The notes beneath the pieces were generated by a model. That model was not told the origin of the DNA and searched no databases. It saw nothing but the letters and a program-made list of their open reading frames with translations. A program made the translations under genes and the position numbers. 64,000 nucleotides of DNA from Spirochaetota bacterium (GTDB lineage Bacteria > Spirochaetota > UBA4802 > UBA5550). How positions within the stretch are numbered: position 1 is the stretch's first letter; the number at the start of each line of letters is the position of its first letter. The DNA is taken from contig QKCL01000009.1 of the NCBI GenBank assembly GCA_003246895.1, positions 1 to 64,000 on the forward strand, in the 5' to 3' direction. Shown one piece after another: positions 7,769 to 15,079 of this stretch.

Positions 7769-8006
7769 TGGAGATATTTCAACTTTCACCTTCAGGTCCT
7801 TACCCCCTTTCTTCATTCGATGCACATTCGATACACCTTCGATAGTCATTCGATAGGGCAAAAAAAGTCAAAAAAAGCGCACTTATATAAAAAAAGACTA
7901 AATATTAGAGTATCTGATGCCGAGAAGACTTTACAAAAGAGTGATCACTTTTTAAACTACGTTTATTTTATTTTTGAAATAAACAAAAAATTACAGGAGG
8001 TCACAT

Positions 8007-8630
8007 ATGGCCAATATTAAATTAAACCCGGTATTCGAGGCATTCAGCAAAAAGGTGGGAGACCTTGTTTTCTACACAAGAAGCGGCAAAACCTTTGCCC
8101 GCAGAAAGGGCGAAAGGAAAGACCCTGCAACTTCGGAACAGCTCGAGATCCGCAGCACATTCTCGGAGCTTGCGTCTGACTGGAGCACAATAAACGGCCC
8201 CATGCACAGATGCTGGAACCAGTGGGCCCTGAAAAAGAAAAAGAGGGGCCACAACGCCTACATCGGAGAAAACTTCTCAAGACAGAGAAACGGCGAACCT
8301 GTTGAGCTTTTCAAGCCCATGGGAAACCTGTCTATTCAGAACTTCTCAGCTTCACCGGGAGCATCGGGTGAGATCACATGCTCCTTCACTCCGGGGCAGT
8401 CTGAGGGTTCTCCCCGCATCTATTTTTTCACCAAGGAAAGAATTGAAGGTATGTCAACAGGTGAAATCAGAATGCATGACGGAGGGAAAACTCCCCAGTC
8501 GCCCTTTACAATAACGGGCCTTGCGCCTGGAGCGGAATACGCTGTATATGCTGTTCTCACGGACGGAAAGTACGATGAAGCGGTACAGGTCTCGGCTTCA
8601 CTGTCCTCTGTCTGCGCATCGGGGGCATAG
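8007..8630 (+). CDS. Uncharacterised protein, basic N-terminal region plus FN3-like C-terminus
   Basis: A 207-aa soluble protein with no signal peptide. The first 95 residues are strongly basic (KKVGDLVFYTRSGKTFARRK, later KKKKRGHNAY) and resemble the opening of DUF6266-type proteins (xGxxSGKxGxxVxYxxxG, then a PxTxxQxxxRxxF block). The C-terminal half reads like a fibronectin type III fold (FTITGLAPGAEYAVYAVLTDG). A near-ideal AGGAGG lies six bases before the ATG and a terminator follows, so it is a well-expressed single-gene unit. Codon use is unlike its neighbours, with many CTC/GGC codons. Function is unknown; a structural, nucleoid or phage/gas-tail-like role are all open. Confidence 0.75.
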   Translation: MANIKLNPVFEAFSKKVGDLVFYTRSGKTFARRKGERKDPATSEQLEIRSTFSELASDWSTINGPMHRCWNQWALKKKKRGHNAYIGENFSRQRNGEPVELFKPMGNLSIQNFSASPGASGEITCSFTPGQSEGSPRIYFFTKERIEGMSTGEIRMHDGGKTPQSPFTITGLAPGAEYAVYAVLTDGKYDEAVQVSASLSSVCASGA

Positions 8631-8645
8631 ACAGGTATTGACTAT

Positions 8646-8676
8646 CCGGCACCTCAGATGGAGGTGCCGGTCTTTT
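8646..8676 (+). terminator. Rho-independent terminator after the FN3-like gene
   Basis: The stem CCGGCACCTC / GAGGTGCCGG at 8646-8670 has a short loop and is followed by TCTTTT. It lies 15 bases after the stop at 8630 and closes the single-gene unit. The remaining gap up to 8921 shows no gene. Confidence 0.85.
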
Positions 8677-8921
8677 ACGAACCCATAGACCCGTTTTCGG
8701 CTGCATAAACTTTTACTGTTACCCCTGCTGCAGAAACACGGAACTGATACGGAACAAAGATGCCTTCATATAACATATAACAATATTAAGAATATGTTAA
8801 CTTTTACAGAAACCATGCCAAACATACTGATACAGTGCAGAATGTAAAAAAATTTTTTTACAAATACACACTCAGTATTTATATTAAATTTTGTCTACAG
8901 AGACCTTTAAACGGAGGAACA

Positions 8922-10499
8922 ATGACCACAGTAAAGATCCTTCTTGTCGAAGATGAAGTTATTATTGCGACCCTTCAGAAAAAACTGCTTAAAGAATACG
9001 GATATGATGTCACACTCGTATCCTCGGGAGAAAAAGCTGTTTCAGCAGCACTCGCGGAGGACTCCCACTTTGACATCGTACTTATGGACATAAACCTCGG
9101 GAACGGCATTGACGGCACAGAGGCGGCAGAACAGATTCTCGGTCAAAAAGATCTCCCACTCGTATTTCTCTCCTCCCATACAGAAAGGGAAGTTGTTGAA
9201 AAAACAGAAAAAATCACTTCATACGGATACGTTGTGAAAAACTCAGGAATCACAGTACTTGACACTTCAATCAAGATGGCCCTGAGACTTCACAACGCCA
9301 GAATGATGGAGAGAATAAAGGACCAGGCCCTCACTGAAAGCAAGCAGAGATACAGAAGGGCCCTTGAAGGGAGCAATGACGGCCTCTGGGAGTACAGTTT
9401 TGTAAAAGGGGAATTTTACTGTTCTGACCGGTTCTGCAACATGCTGGGATACAGCAGGCAGGATTTCCCCGGAACATCTGTATTTTTAAGAAGCCTCATA
9501 CATCCGGAAGACAGAAAGTCATTTGAAGAATCCCTATCCAGTCTGCTGGCGGGAGAGACAGAACGGTACGAAGGGATCTTCAGAATGAAAACCAGAGACG
9601 GGTCATATATCCATACTCTGGGCAGAGGCAGCCTCACATGGGGAGAAGATAACACCCTTCTGCACTTCACCGGTTTCATAACAGATATTACCAAAGGAAT
9701 GGAAACAGAAAATCTACACAGGGAGAGCGAAGAACGCTATAAGACCATTTTCAACAATATTGCCGAGGGGGTTCTGGTAACCGACTCCGCAACCATGAAT
9801 ATCATCTGCGTAAACCCTGCGGCATGCACTCTTCTGGGATACTCGGAGGATGAATACAAGTCCCTTGCATTTAAGGATCTCCATCGTGAAAAGGACATGG
9901 AATTTATACTCAATGATATGATGAAACACAAAGGCGGTTTTAAAAAACGCTCTCAAGGCATCCCCTTTGTCCGCAAGGACCGGGAAGTTATATACTGTGA
10001 TATTTCATCGGGAAAAGCAACTGTTGACGGACATGACTATATTGTGGGCTTTTTGACCGATGTCACAGAGAGAAGAAACCTGCATAATCAGCTTATACTT
10101 GAACACAACCTCTTTACCCAGGGGCCGGTATCAACGATAATAGTACTTCCCCGGAACGGATGGCCGGTGAAATATGTATCAGAAAATATCATCCAGATAC
10201 TGGGATACACGAGACAGGAGGTACTTTCCGAAGACTTTCTCTATTCAGAAATTATAAATCCCGATGATTCCGTAAGACTTGAGGCCACCATAAGAGAAAA
10301 ACTGGAAGAAGGAAAAAATGAATTTGAGCAGTCATACCGTGTGAGGCACAGGGACGGCAGATATATCTGGATTTACAATTTCATTAAATTTTTCACCGAT
10401 GAACTGAGCGGACTAAAAGAGATACATGCATACATGTTTGAGCAGACAGAATTCAAAACAAATGAATTCACATGCAGGGCAGTGGAATCCGGCTTTTAA
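8922..10499 (+). CDS. Response-regulator receiver with three PAS domains, no output domain
   Basis: A 525-aa protein starting at the ATG at 8922, chosen because ACGGAGGAAC precedes it and the receiver begins MTTVKILLVEDE. An upstream in-frame start would add unrelated residues. The receiver (about residues 1-125) has the acidic pair ED and the phosphoacceptor Asp in DIVLMDINLG. Three PAS/PAC units follow (about 145-265, 275-395 and 400-515), shown by repeats of GSNDGLWEY, LGYSxxxF, FRMKTRDGSYIH and RVRHRDGRYIW. The protein ends right after the third PAC motif (EIHAYMFEQTEF) with no histidine kinase, GGDEF or DNA-binding domain. It is either a truncated hybrid kinase or a stand-alone signal-integrating partner. 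A dispersed repeat begins within 10 bases of the stop. Confidence 0.8.
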   Translation: MTTVKILLVEDEVIIATLQKKLLKEYGYDVTLVSSGEKAVSAALAEDSHFDIVLMDINLGNGIDGTEAAEQILGQKDLPLVFLSSHTEREVVEKTEKITSYGYVVKNSGITVLDTSIKMALRLHNARMMERIKDQALTESKQRYRRALEGSNDGLWEYSFVKGEFYCSDRFCNMLGYSRQDFPGTSVFLRSLIHPEDRKSFEESLSSLLAGETERYEGIFRMKTRDGSYIHTLGRGSLTWGEDNTLLHFTGFITDITKGMETENLHRESEERYKTIFNNIAEGVLVTDSATMNIICVNPAACTLLGYSEDEYKSLAFKDLHREKDMEFILNDMMKHKGGFKKRSQGIPFVRKDREVIYCDISSGKATVDGHDYIVGFLTDVTERRNLHNQLILEHNLFTQGPVSTIIVLPRNGWPVKYVSENIIQILGYTRQEVLSEDFLYSEIINPDDSVRLEATIREKLEEGKNEFEQSYRVRHRDGRYIWIYNFIKFFTDELSGLKEIHAYMFEQTEFKTNEFTCRAVESGF

Positions 10500-10634
10500 T
10501 AAACCTCGCGAAGTCCCGGATCTCCCGACAGGGAATGACAAAATATCCGGGCCGTGAATAACAATTCTCTCCACAGGATAACCGGCAATACCCTTTAAGA
10601 ATGATGAGGATACAGCAAAACATTATATCTTAAT

Positions 10635-10913
10635 TCAGGAATAATGACCCCTGCAAGACGATATATCAACTTCTTTTAATGATTCATATATTGTGTATAT
10701 CAAACGGTCTTTCTGATTAACTCTTCTTGAATAAACTTCCTTTTCAAAATATTTCAGTCTTTCTGGCTTGCCTGTTCCGGATCTTGGATTATTCATGATT
10801 TCACGCATGAAATCGAATACTTTTACATATGAATTCCTGTCATTCTTTCTCAGCCAATCAAGATCATCATCTGCATTTTCGAGAATATTAATTTTGTAAG
10901 TCACTGAAAACAT
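10635..10913 (-). CDS. yoeB: Txe/YoeB family mRNA interferase toxin
   Basis: A small RelE-fold ribosome-dependent endoribonuclease of about 92 aa. The family pattern is clear: an N-terminal amphipathic helix (ENADDDLDWLRKND), GTGKPERLKY in place of the usual GxGKPExLK, SRRVNQKDRLIYTI, and the C-terminal CRGHY whose His-Tyr pair is catalytic in YoeB. The ATG at 10913 was chosen because YoeB proteins start here; an in-frame GTG at 10922 is the alternative. The start lies inside the 3' end of the antitoxin gene, the usual coupled arrangement. Expected activity is cleavage of mRNA at the ribosomal A site, held in check by the YefM partner. Confidence 0.88.
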   Translation of the reverse strand: MFSVTYKINILENADDDLDWLRKNDRNSYVKVFDFMREIMNNPRSGTGKPERLKYFEKEVYSRRVNQKDRLIYTIYESLKEVDISSCRGHYS

Positions 10914-11160
10914 CCTCAACACTTAACGATTTAGGCCGTTTCCCCTGACTTCTGTCCTCGTGACCATCAAGCAGCGCCTTCAGAGACTTCTTATCCATCA
11001 GAAGATTCAAAGTCTCTTTCATTGATTCATAATCCTCCTGAGGAAGCAGGATCACCGATCCATTATCAGTGGCAATATTTATCTCCTCATGGCTATCAAG
11101 GGAATAATCAACCATAGATTTTAGTTCACTCATTGCTTTGCTTATAGTTACCGTTTTCAT
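10888..11160 (-). CDS. yefM: Phd/YefM family antitoxin
   Basis: DNA-binding antitoxin of the YoeB-like toxin. The protein from ATG 11160 is 90 aa and begins MKTVTISKAMSELKSMVDYS, followed by NGSVILLPQEDYESMKET. This is the classical YefM fold: N-terminal beta/alpha DNA-binding region, then the VILLPxEDYxSLxETLxLL dimer helix. The start was chosen because GGAGA lies eight bases upstream and the family begins at this Met. The C-terminal third (RSQGKRPKSLSVEDVF) would be the disordered toxin-neutralising tail. The pair normally represses its own promoter through a palindrome upstream of the gene. Confidence 0.85.
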   Translation of the reverse strand: MKTVTISKAMSELKSMVDYSLDSHEEINIATDNGSVILLPQEDYESMKETLNLLMDKKSLKALLDGHEDRSQGKRPKSLSVEDVFSDLQN

Positions 11161-11248
11161 GCTTTTTCTCCATGGAAAAACAAGTATCCTTAAAACAGTT
11201 TTTGTAAACAAAAAAAAGTTCCATAAACAAGGAGAAAATCATACCTTT

Positions 11249-11328
11249 CCCGCAACAACCTCCGTTGAGGTACATGGATTCCCGGCTTGTACTGAGTGAA
11301 ACCGAAGCATCAGATTGGAAATGACAAA
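11249..11328. repeat. Dispersed palindromic repeat, copy 2
   Basis: The segment runs CCCGCAACAACCTCCGTTGAG, GTACATGGATTCCCGGCTTG, ACTGAGTGAAACCGAAGC and ends AAATGACAAAT. The second half matches copy 1 at about 6595-6653; the first half (CCCGCAACAACxTCCGTTGAGGTACAT) matches copy 3 at 12867-12893. So the family is modular. Confidence 0.65.
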
Positions 11329-11376
11329 TAACTCACAGTGTATAATATTCAGGCCCTTACGCATTTCACCCAGAGA

Positions 11377-11464
11377 CAAACCCTTTACACAACATGTCAT
11401 CCTGAGCCCCAAGTGCGTGAGAATCTCCCGGCAGGGAACAATCGCAACTGTTCCCTGCCGGGAG
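11377..11464. repeat. Dispersed repeat with a 16-base perfect hairpin
   Basis: CAAACCCTTTACACA, ATGTCATCCTGAGCCCC and CGTGAGAATCTCCCGG open the unit. This front part recurs at 12681-12735. It continues into a perfect hairpin, CTCCCGGCAGGGAACA (11425-11440) and its complement at 11449-11464, with loop ATCGCAAC. The hairpin lies 30 bases downstream of the amrS stop, so it may also act as a 3' end structure for that gene. The gap 11161-11493 otherwise holds only copy 2. Confidence 0.7.
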
Positions 11465-11493
11465 ATATTTCAACCTTCAACTTTAAATCCTAA

Positions 11494-12495
11494 TCACATT
11501 CTGATCCCAGTATCATGGCCGCAGCCTGAACATTTCCCCTGACCGTCAAGAGCCTTGACCACTACATTATAGCCGCTCCTTGACACAAGGATGGTTCCAC
11601 AACCCGGGCAAACAGTGTCACCGCCGGGCAATGACGGTGCAATATTCCCTGTATAAACATAGTCAAGACTTTCAGACGCCGCTTCATAGACATCTATCAT
11701 GAAATCAATATCCGTAGGATCTTTATCATATTTGTATGACGGGTGATACCTTGAAATATGCCACGGAATTGACCTGTCGATTGAAGCAAGAAAATCTGAA
11801 ATATTAATCAATTCTTCGAAATTATCATTTATGCCTGTCACAACAAGTGTAGTTACCTCAACAAGTACCCCCTTGCTGTGGGCAGTGGCGATATTTCTTT
11901 TGACAGTCTCAAGGTCTCCTTTTATTATTTTACGGTAGACATCACCGTTAAATGATTTGAGGTCAATGTTCATTGCATCTATGACTCCGCACAATAGATC
12001 AAAGGGCTTCTCATTGAGTGTACCGTTTGAAACAAGGACATTTTTAAGTCCTTTACTGCATACAATTTCCGAAACGTCCATGACATACTCAAACCACACT
12101 GACGGTTCATTATATGTATAGGCTATGCCGATAGTATCATACTTCAGCGCCCGGTTCACCAGATCTTTAGGAGTATAAAAGGTTGCAGGATATTCACTGT
12201 TCTGTGAAATCTGCCAGTTCTGACAGAAGGGGCATTTCAGGTTACACCCCCTGCTCCCCACTGAAAAAATAGCAGACCCGGGATAAAAGTGATAAAGGGG
12301 CTTCTTCTCCACCGGGTCCATGGCCATTGCTGTTATCTCTCCGTAATTTGTACTGAAAAGCCTGCCCTCAATATTAACCCTGGTATTGCACACACCTCTA
12401 TTGCCCTCACCGATGACACAATTATGGGGACACAGCAGACACCTTACCCCTGCATCTGACTTCTCATAAAACATGGCCTCATTCATGGACATCAC
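11494..12495 (-). CDS. amrS: AmmeMemoRadiSam system radical SAM enzyme
   Basis: A 333-aa radical SAM enzyme of the AmrS family. The [4Fe-4S] motif is GCNLKCPFC (Cys84, Cys88, Cys91). It is preceded by an N-terminal cysteine block (CLLCPHNC, GVCNTR) and KPLYHFYPGS, diagnostic for this family. The C-terminus carries a zinc-ribbon-like pair, CPGC and CSGCG. AmrS is related to pyruvate formate-lyase activases and is usually encoded with or fused near Memo and AMMECR1 proteins; the reaction is not established. No Memo or AMMECR1 gene is present in this window, so the enzyme is an orphan here. Repeat-rich gaps flank it on both sides. Confidence 0.9.
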   Translation of the reverse strand: MMSMNEAMFYEKSDAGVRCLLCPHNCVIGEGNRGVCNTRVNIEGRLFSTNYGEITAMAMDPVEKKPLYHFYPGSAIFSVGSRGCNLKCPFCQNWQISQNSEYPATFYTPKDLVNRALKYDTIGIAYTYNEPSVWFEYVMDVSEIVCSKGLKNVLVSNGTLNEKPFDLLCGVIDAMNIDLKSFNGDVYRKIIKGDLETVKRNIATAHSKGVLVEVTTLVVTGINDNFEELINISDFLASIDRSIPWHISRYHPSYKYDKDPTDIDFMIDVYEAASESLDYVYTGNIAPSLPGGDTVCPGCGTILVSRSGYNVVVKALDGQGKCSGCGHDTGIRM

Positions 12496-12680
12496 TCACT
12501 CCCTGAACTGTTTGATTACAGAAATATTAATCATTATTCTGAAACTATTCCATAAAGATTTCGTAAAAGGGAATATTTTTGGCCCGGAAGCAGAAACATG
12601 GTCCCTCTTATTTTTATGCAGGAGATGTCCGCGGCCGCAACTTCTCCATCGGCCGATACCCTTTCCCCTTTCAACCCCTA

Positions 12681-12735
12681 ACAAACCCTTTACACAGTAT
12701 GTCATCCTGAGCCCAAATGACGTGAGGGTCTCCCT
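12681..12735. repeat. Dispersed repeat, second copy of the GTCATCCTGAGC family
   Basis: ACAAACCCTTTACACAGTAT, GTCATCCTGAGCCCAAATGA and CGTGAGGGTCTCCC match 11377-11431 almost base for base but lack the hairpin that follows the first copy. The short core GTCATCCTGAGC resembles an intergenic repeat I know from many bacterial genomes. It lies in the 523-base gene-free stretch 12496-13018, where apparent frames on both strands run through repeats and are not called. Confidence 0.65.
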
Positions 12736-12830
12736 TAAGGAAAAACGGTAATTCATTCTGCACATTTCAATCCGGGAATCGTAAAGTTCCGGTCCTCCAC
12801 GCACAAGACTCTGTCATTTGCGTAAAACGC

Positions 12831-12921
12831 TGTCATTCCCGTGAAAACGGGGATCTAATTTTTCATCCCGCAGCAACATCCGTTGAGGTACATTGATTCC
12901 CGGTCAGGCCGGGAATTACAT
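12831..12921. repeat. Dispersed palindromic repeat, copy 3
   Basis: It starts TGTCATTCCCGTGAAAACGG and GGATCTAA, then CATCCCGCAGCAACATCCG, TTGAGGTACATTGATTCCCG and ends GTCAGGCCGGGAATTACA. The outer CATTCCCG and CGGGAATtACA arms are inverted. Shared segments link it to copies 1 and 2. Confidence 0.65.
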
Positions 12922-12959
12922 ACTCCCCGCAAATCAACATTTTTAAAATTTTATTTGCA

Positions 12960-12988
12960 TTACACAAACAGTGGTATCTTATTATAAT
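12960..12988 (+). promoter_or_regulatory. Sigma-70-type promoter of the TauE-like gene
   Basis: TTACAC at 12960-12965, a 17-base spacer and a perfect TATAAT at 12983-12988 lie 30 bases upstream of the ATG at 13019, with GAAAGAGAGA as the ribosome-binding region. Confidence 0.65.
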
Positions 12989-13018
12989 ATACAGAAATTT
13001 TACGAAAGAGAGACATGC

Positions 13019-13378
13019 ATGGAACAGTATATTATACTCGCAATCGGATTATTCGGAGGAATCGCAAGCGGCCTTCTGGGCATTGGAGGGGCAGTCATCA
13101 TGATACCGGCGCTGATATTCCTTGCCGGATTCAGCCAGCATACGGCACAGGGCACAACTCTCTGCGCAATGATACCTCCAATAGGGATACTTGCGGCAAT
13201 TCAGTACTACAAGGCGGGTTTTGTCGACATAAAGAGTTCCATGTTCATTGCCGGAACTTTCTTCATTGGTGCATACCTGGGAAGTAAAGTCGCACTCAAC
13301 ATGAACCCGTTCATCTTAAAGAAAATTTTTGGAGCAGTTCTTCTTTACATTTCAGTGAGGATGATTACGGGAAAATAA
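13019..13378 (+). CDS. Half-size TauE/SafE (TSUP) family membrane transporter
   Basis: A 119-aa membrane protein with four hydrophobic segments, equal to one of the two repeats of a normal 250-aa TauE/SafE permease. The glycine-rich opening LFGGIASGLLGIGGAVIMIP, with the GxGG..xxP motif, is the family signature; GTTLCAMIPPIGILAAIQYY follows. TSUP proteins export sulfite, sulfonates or related anions. Half-size members presumably work as dimers, by analogy with other inverted-repeat transporters. The start at 13019 was chosen from the upstream purine-rich site; a longer in-frame start at 12971 would fall inside the promoter. It is a single-gene unit; substrate unknown. Confidence 0.75.
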   Translation: MEQYIILAIGLFGGIASGLLGIGGAVIMIPALIFLAGFSQHTAQGTTLCAMIPPIGILAAIQYYKAGFVDIKSSMFIAGTFFIGAYLGSKVALNMNPFILKKIFGAVLLYISVRMITGK

Positions 13379-13405
13379 AAACACCGTCCCAGGCATGGGA
13401 CGGTG
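13376..13405 (-). terminator. Terminator of the bactofilin operon
   Basis: CACCGTCCCA (13382-13391) and TGGGACGGTG (13396-13405) form a 10-base stem with loop GGCA. On the minus strand the stem is followed by GTTTTTATTTT, so it best serves the bactofilin gene; on the plus strand no T-tract follows. Confidence 0.8.
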
Positions 13406-13415
13406 AACAATAACA

Positions 13416-13835
13416 TTACGCAGACTTTTCTGTTCCTGTGGCAGGAGTATCTCCGGCAGTTTTCTCATGGGGCTTGATCATTTCACATTTCCCTTCAAAA
13501 ACAACACCGTCAGAGATCATAAGCTTTTTGGTTCTTATGTTGCCGTAGAGCTTTCCGCCTGTATGAATTTCAAGACGTGTTACCGCCTCAATGTTCCCAT
13601 GGACAACTCCCTTTATAATTACAGTATCGGCCTTGATATTTGCATTAACAACAGCCTCTTCGCCGATAACAAGATAACTTCCGGAACTAATCTCTCCGTC
13701 AAACTTTCCATTTATCTGCAGCGACTTCTTAAAGGTCAGATCCCCGGAAAATTCCGTATTTTTGTTAAATACAGTGGCAATCATACCGATATCATAGACC
13801 GGATTTTTGTTAACCTGAATTATTTTCTTAGTCAT
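13416..13835 (-). CDS. Bactofilin (polymer-forming cytoskeletal protein)
   Basis: A 139-aa protein with a central right-handed beta-helix made of repeating short strands (FNKNTEFSGDLTFKKSLQIN, GKFDGEISSG, VIGEEAVVNANIKADTVIIK, GNIEAVTRLEIHTGGKLYGN). These are the DUF583/bactofilin repeats. Bactofilins polymerise without nucleotide into filaments under the inner membrane and shape the cell or place cell-wall enzymes; in some spirochaetes and other curved cells they affect helical pitch. The C-terminal tail (about residues 118-139) is disordered. It is the last gene of a minus-strand run that starts upstream at the STAS gene or at queC. Confidence 0.9.
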   Translation of the reverse strand: MTKKIIQVNKNPVYDIGMIATVFNKNTEFSGDLTFKKSLQINGKFDGEISSGSYLVIGEEAVVNANIKADTVIIKGVVHGNIEAVTRLEIHTGGKLYGNIRTKKLMISDGVVFEGKCEMIKPHEKTAGDTPATGTEKSA

Positions 13836-13859
13836 TTTGTTTCCCTGATGTTATAATTT

Positions 13860-14093
13860 CTATTTCGTCTTCATTATAAAAACTCCGTCCCAGTCGTCGG
13901 AAGGAGGATTATCCCTATACTCCGTGGAACGTTCAAGATAGAGTTTTGAAGGGCCGTCATGGGGCCTTATTTTAAGCGCTTCCGAAAAAAAGGCCATGGC
14001 CTCATCCCACTTCCTCTGCTTGTATGCAGCGAGCCCTGAATTATACTTTTCGAGAAGTTCTTCCATTTCCCTGGATATCATATGCCCCTCCAT
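13860..14093 (-). CDS. Short TPR peptide with adenylate-cyclase-type C-terminal tail
   Basis: A 77-aa protein with one tetratricopeptide-like helical pair (NSGLAAYKQRKWDEAMAFFS, EALKIRPHDGPSKLYLER) and the ending YRDNPPSDDWDGVFIMKTK. This tail is what I know as the last 20 residues of many TPR-containing class III adenylate/guanylate cyclases, PPxxDWDGVxxMxxK. No cyclase domain is encoded here. The gene stops 3 bases after the prenyl synthase gene begins its own end and lies 24 bases from bactofilin, so it is co-transcribed. It may be a scaffold or a detached regulatory module; function unknown. Confidence 0.7.
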   Translation of the reverse strand: MEGHMISREMEELLEKYNSGLAAYKQRKWDEAMAFFSEALKIRPHDGPSKLYLERSTEYRDNPPSDDWDGVFIMKTK

Positions 14094-14096
14094 TGT

Positions 14097-15071
14097 CTAA
14101 TAATTTCTTTCAATTATAAAGTCAACAAGTTCACTGAAGGCCTTTCCGTATTTTGTGGAATCAATTTTTTCAAATGTCTTTTTTGCTTCCCCGGCGTAAA
14201 AAAGAGCCCTCTTCCGTGTATAATCAAATGCCCCGCATGATCTTACCAGATCTTTCAGAGCATGCCATTTCTCCTCTTCCGGGTCAAGCATAAGTTTTTT
14301 AATCTCATCCTTTTCCGCATCTGTTCCATTTTCAAGAATGTATATGAGGGGAAGTGTGACCTTTCCATCCATATAGTCATTTCCCACATCCTTTCCCGAA
14401 ATATCGCTGCTGTCGCAGAAGTCAAGGAGATCGTCTGTTATCTGAAATGCAAATCCCAGATTAAGACCCGCCTCATAGAGTTCGGAGGATTCATCATCGC
14501 TGCACCCGCCCCTCAATGCGCCGATCTCCACAGAAGCAGCCATTAGGCGGCCGGTTTTCCTGTCAATTATATCAAGATACTTTTTCTCTGTGATGTTTTC
14601 AATGTTTGAGTACTCAATCTGCGCCAGCTCCCCCATGACCAGCATGTTTGAAGCCTTTGTGATGGAGAGGAGAATCCTGTGATCGCCGCAGTTTGCGGCG
14701 ATGTCCATGGCGAGGGAATAGAGGAAATCTCCCGCAAGAACAGCAACCTTGTCCCCGAATTTTGCATGAACAGCCGGTACTCCCCTTCGAAGAAAGGATT
14801 TATCTATTATATCATCATGAATGAGTGATGCACCGTGAATAATTTCAACTGCAGATGCAATTTCTATCGCCCCCTCCGGGCTGTTACCCTTAAGGCCGGA
14901 AGCGAGGAGCACAAGAGCAGCCCTGACAAATTTCCCCCCACCCTGAAAGAGGTGGAGGCAGCTTTCATCAATGATGGGAACCCCTGTGACAACGAGCTCT
15001 CTTATTTTACCGTCTACTTTTTTAATGTCTCCGTGTATGGGACGGAGAATTTTCTTTAAATCTCTGGTCAT
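14097..15071 (-). CDS. Long-chain polyprenyl diphosphate synthase
   Basis: A 324-aa trans-prenyltransferase that condenses isopentenyl diphosphate onto allylic diphosphates to build the side chain of menaquinone or ubiquinone, or other C30-C45 prenyls. The two aspartate-rich motifs are present, LIHDDIIDKS (first, DDIID) and FQITDDLLDF (second, DDLLD). The substrate-binding GGGKFVRAALVLL is near residue 45. The small residues before the first motif (ASLIHDD) allow a long product. It sits in the same run as STAS upstream and the TPR peptide downstream. Chain length cannot be fixed from sequence. Confidence 0.9.
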   Translation of the reverse strand: MTRDLKKILRPIHGDIKKVDGKIRELVVTGVPIIDESCLHLFQGGGKFVRAALVLLASGLKGNSPEGAIEIASAVEIIHGASLIHDDIIDKSFLRRGVPAVHAKFGDKVAVLAGDFLYSLAMDIAANCGDHRILLSITKASNMLVMGELAQIEYSNIENITEKKYLDIIDRKTGRLMAASVEIGALRGGCSDDESSELYEAGLNLGFAFQITDDLLDFCDSSDISGKDVGNDYMDGKVTLPLIYILENGTDAEKDEIKKLMLDPEEEKWHALKDLVRSCGAFDYTRKRALFYAGEAKKTFEKIDSTKYGKAFSELVDFIIERNY

Positions 15072-15079
15072 AACAGGAA

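Noticed and set aside
7733-8020. 95-codon frame upstream of the FN3-like gene
   Set aside because: It starts in an inverted repeat, has no ribosome-binding site and overlaps the strong start of the real gene.
12473-12804. Two overlapping frames on opposite strands
   Set aside because: Both pass through dispersed repeats and end at repeat borders; no conserved motif.
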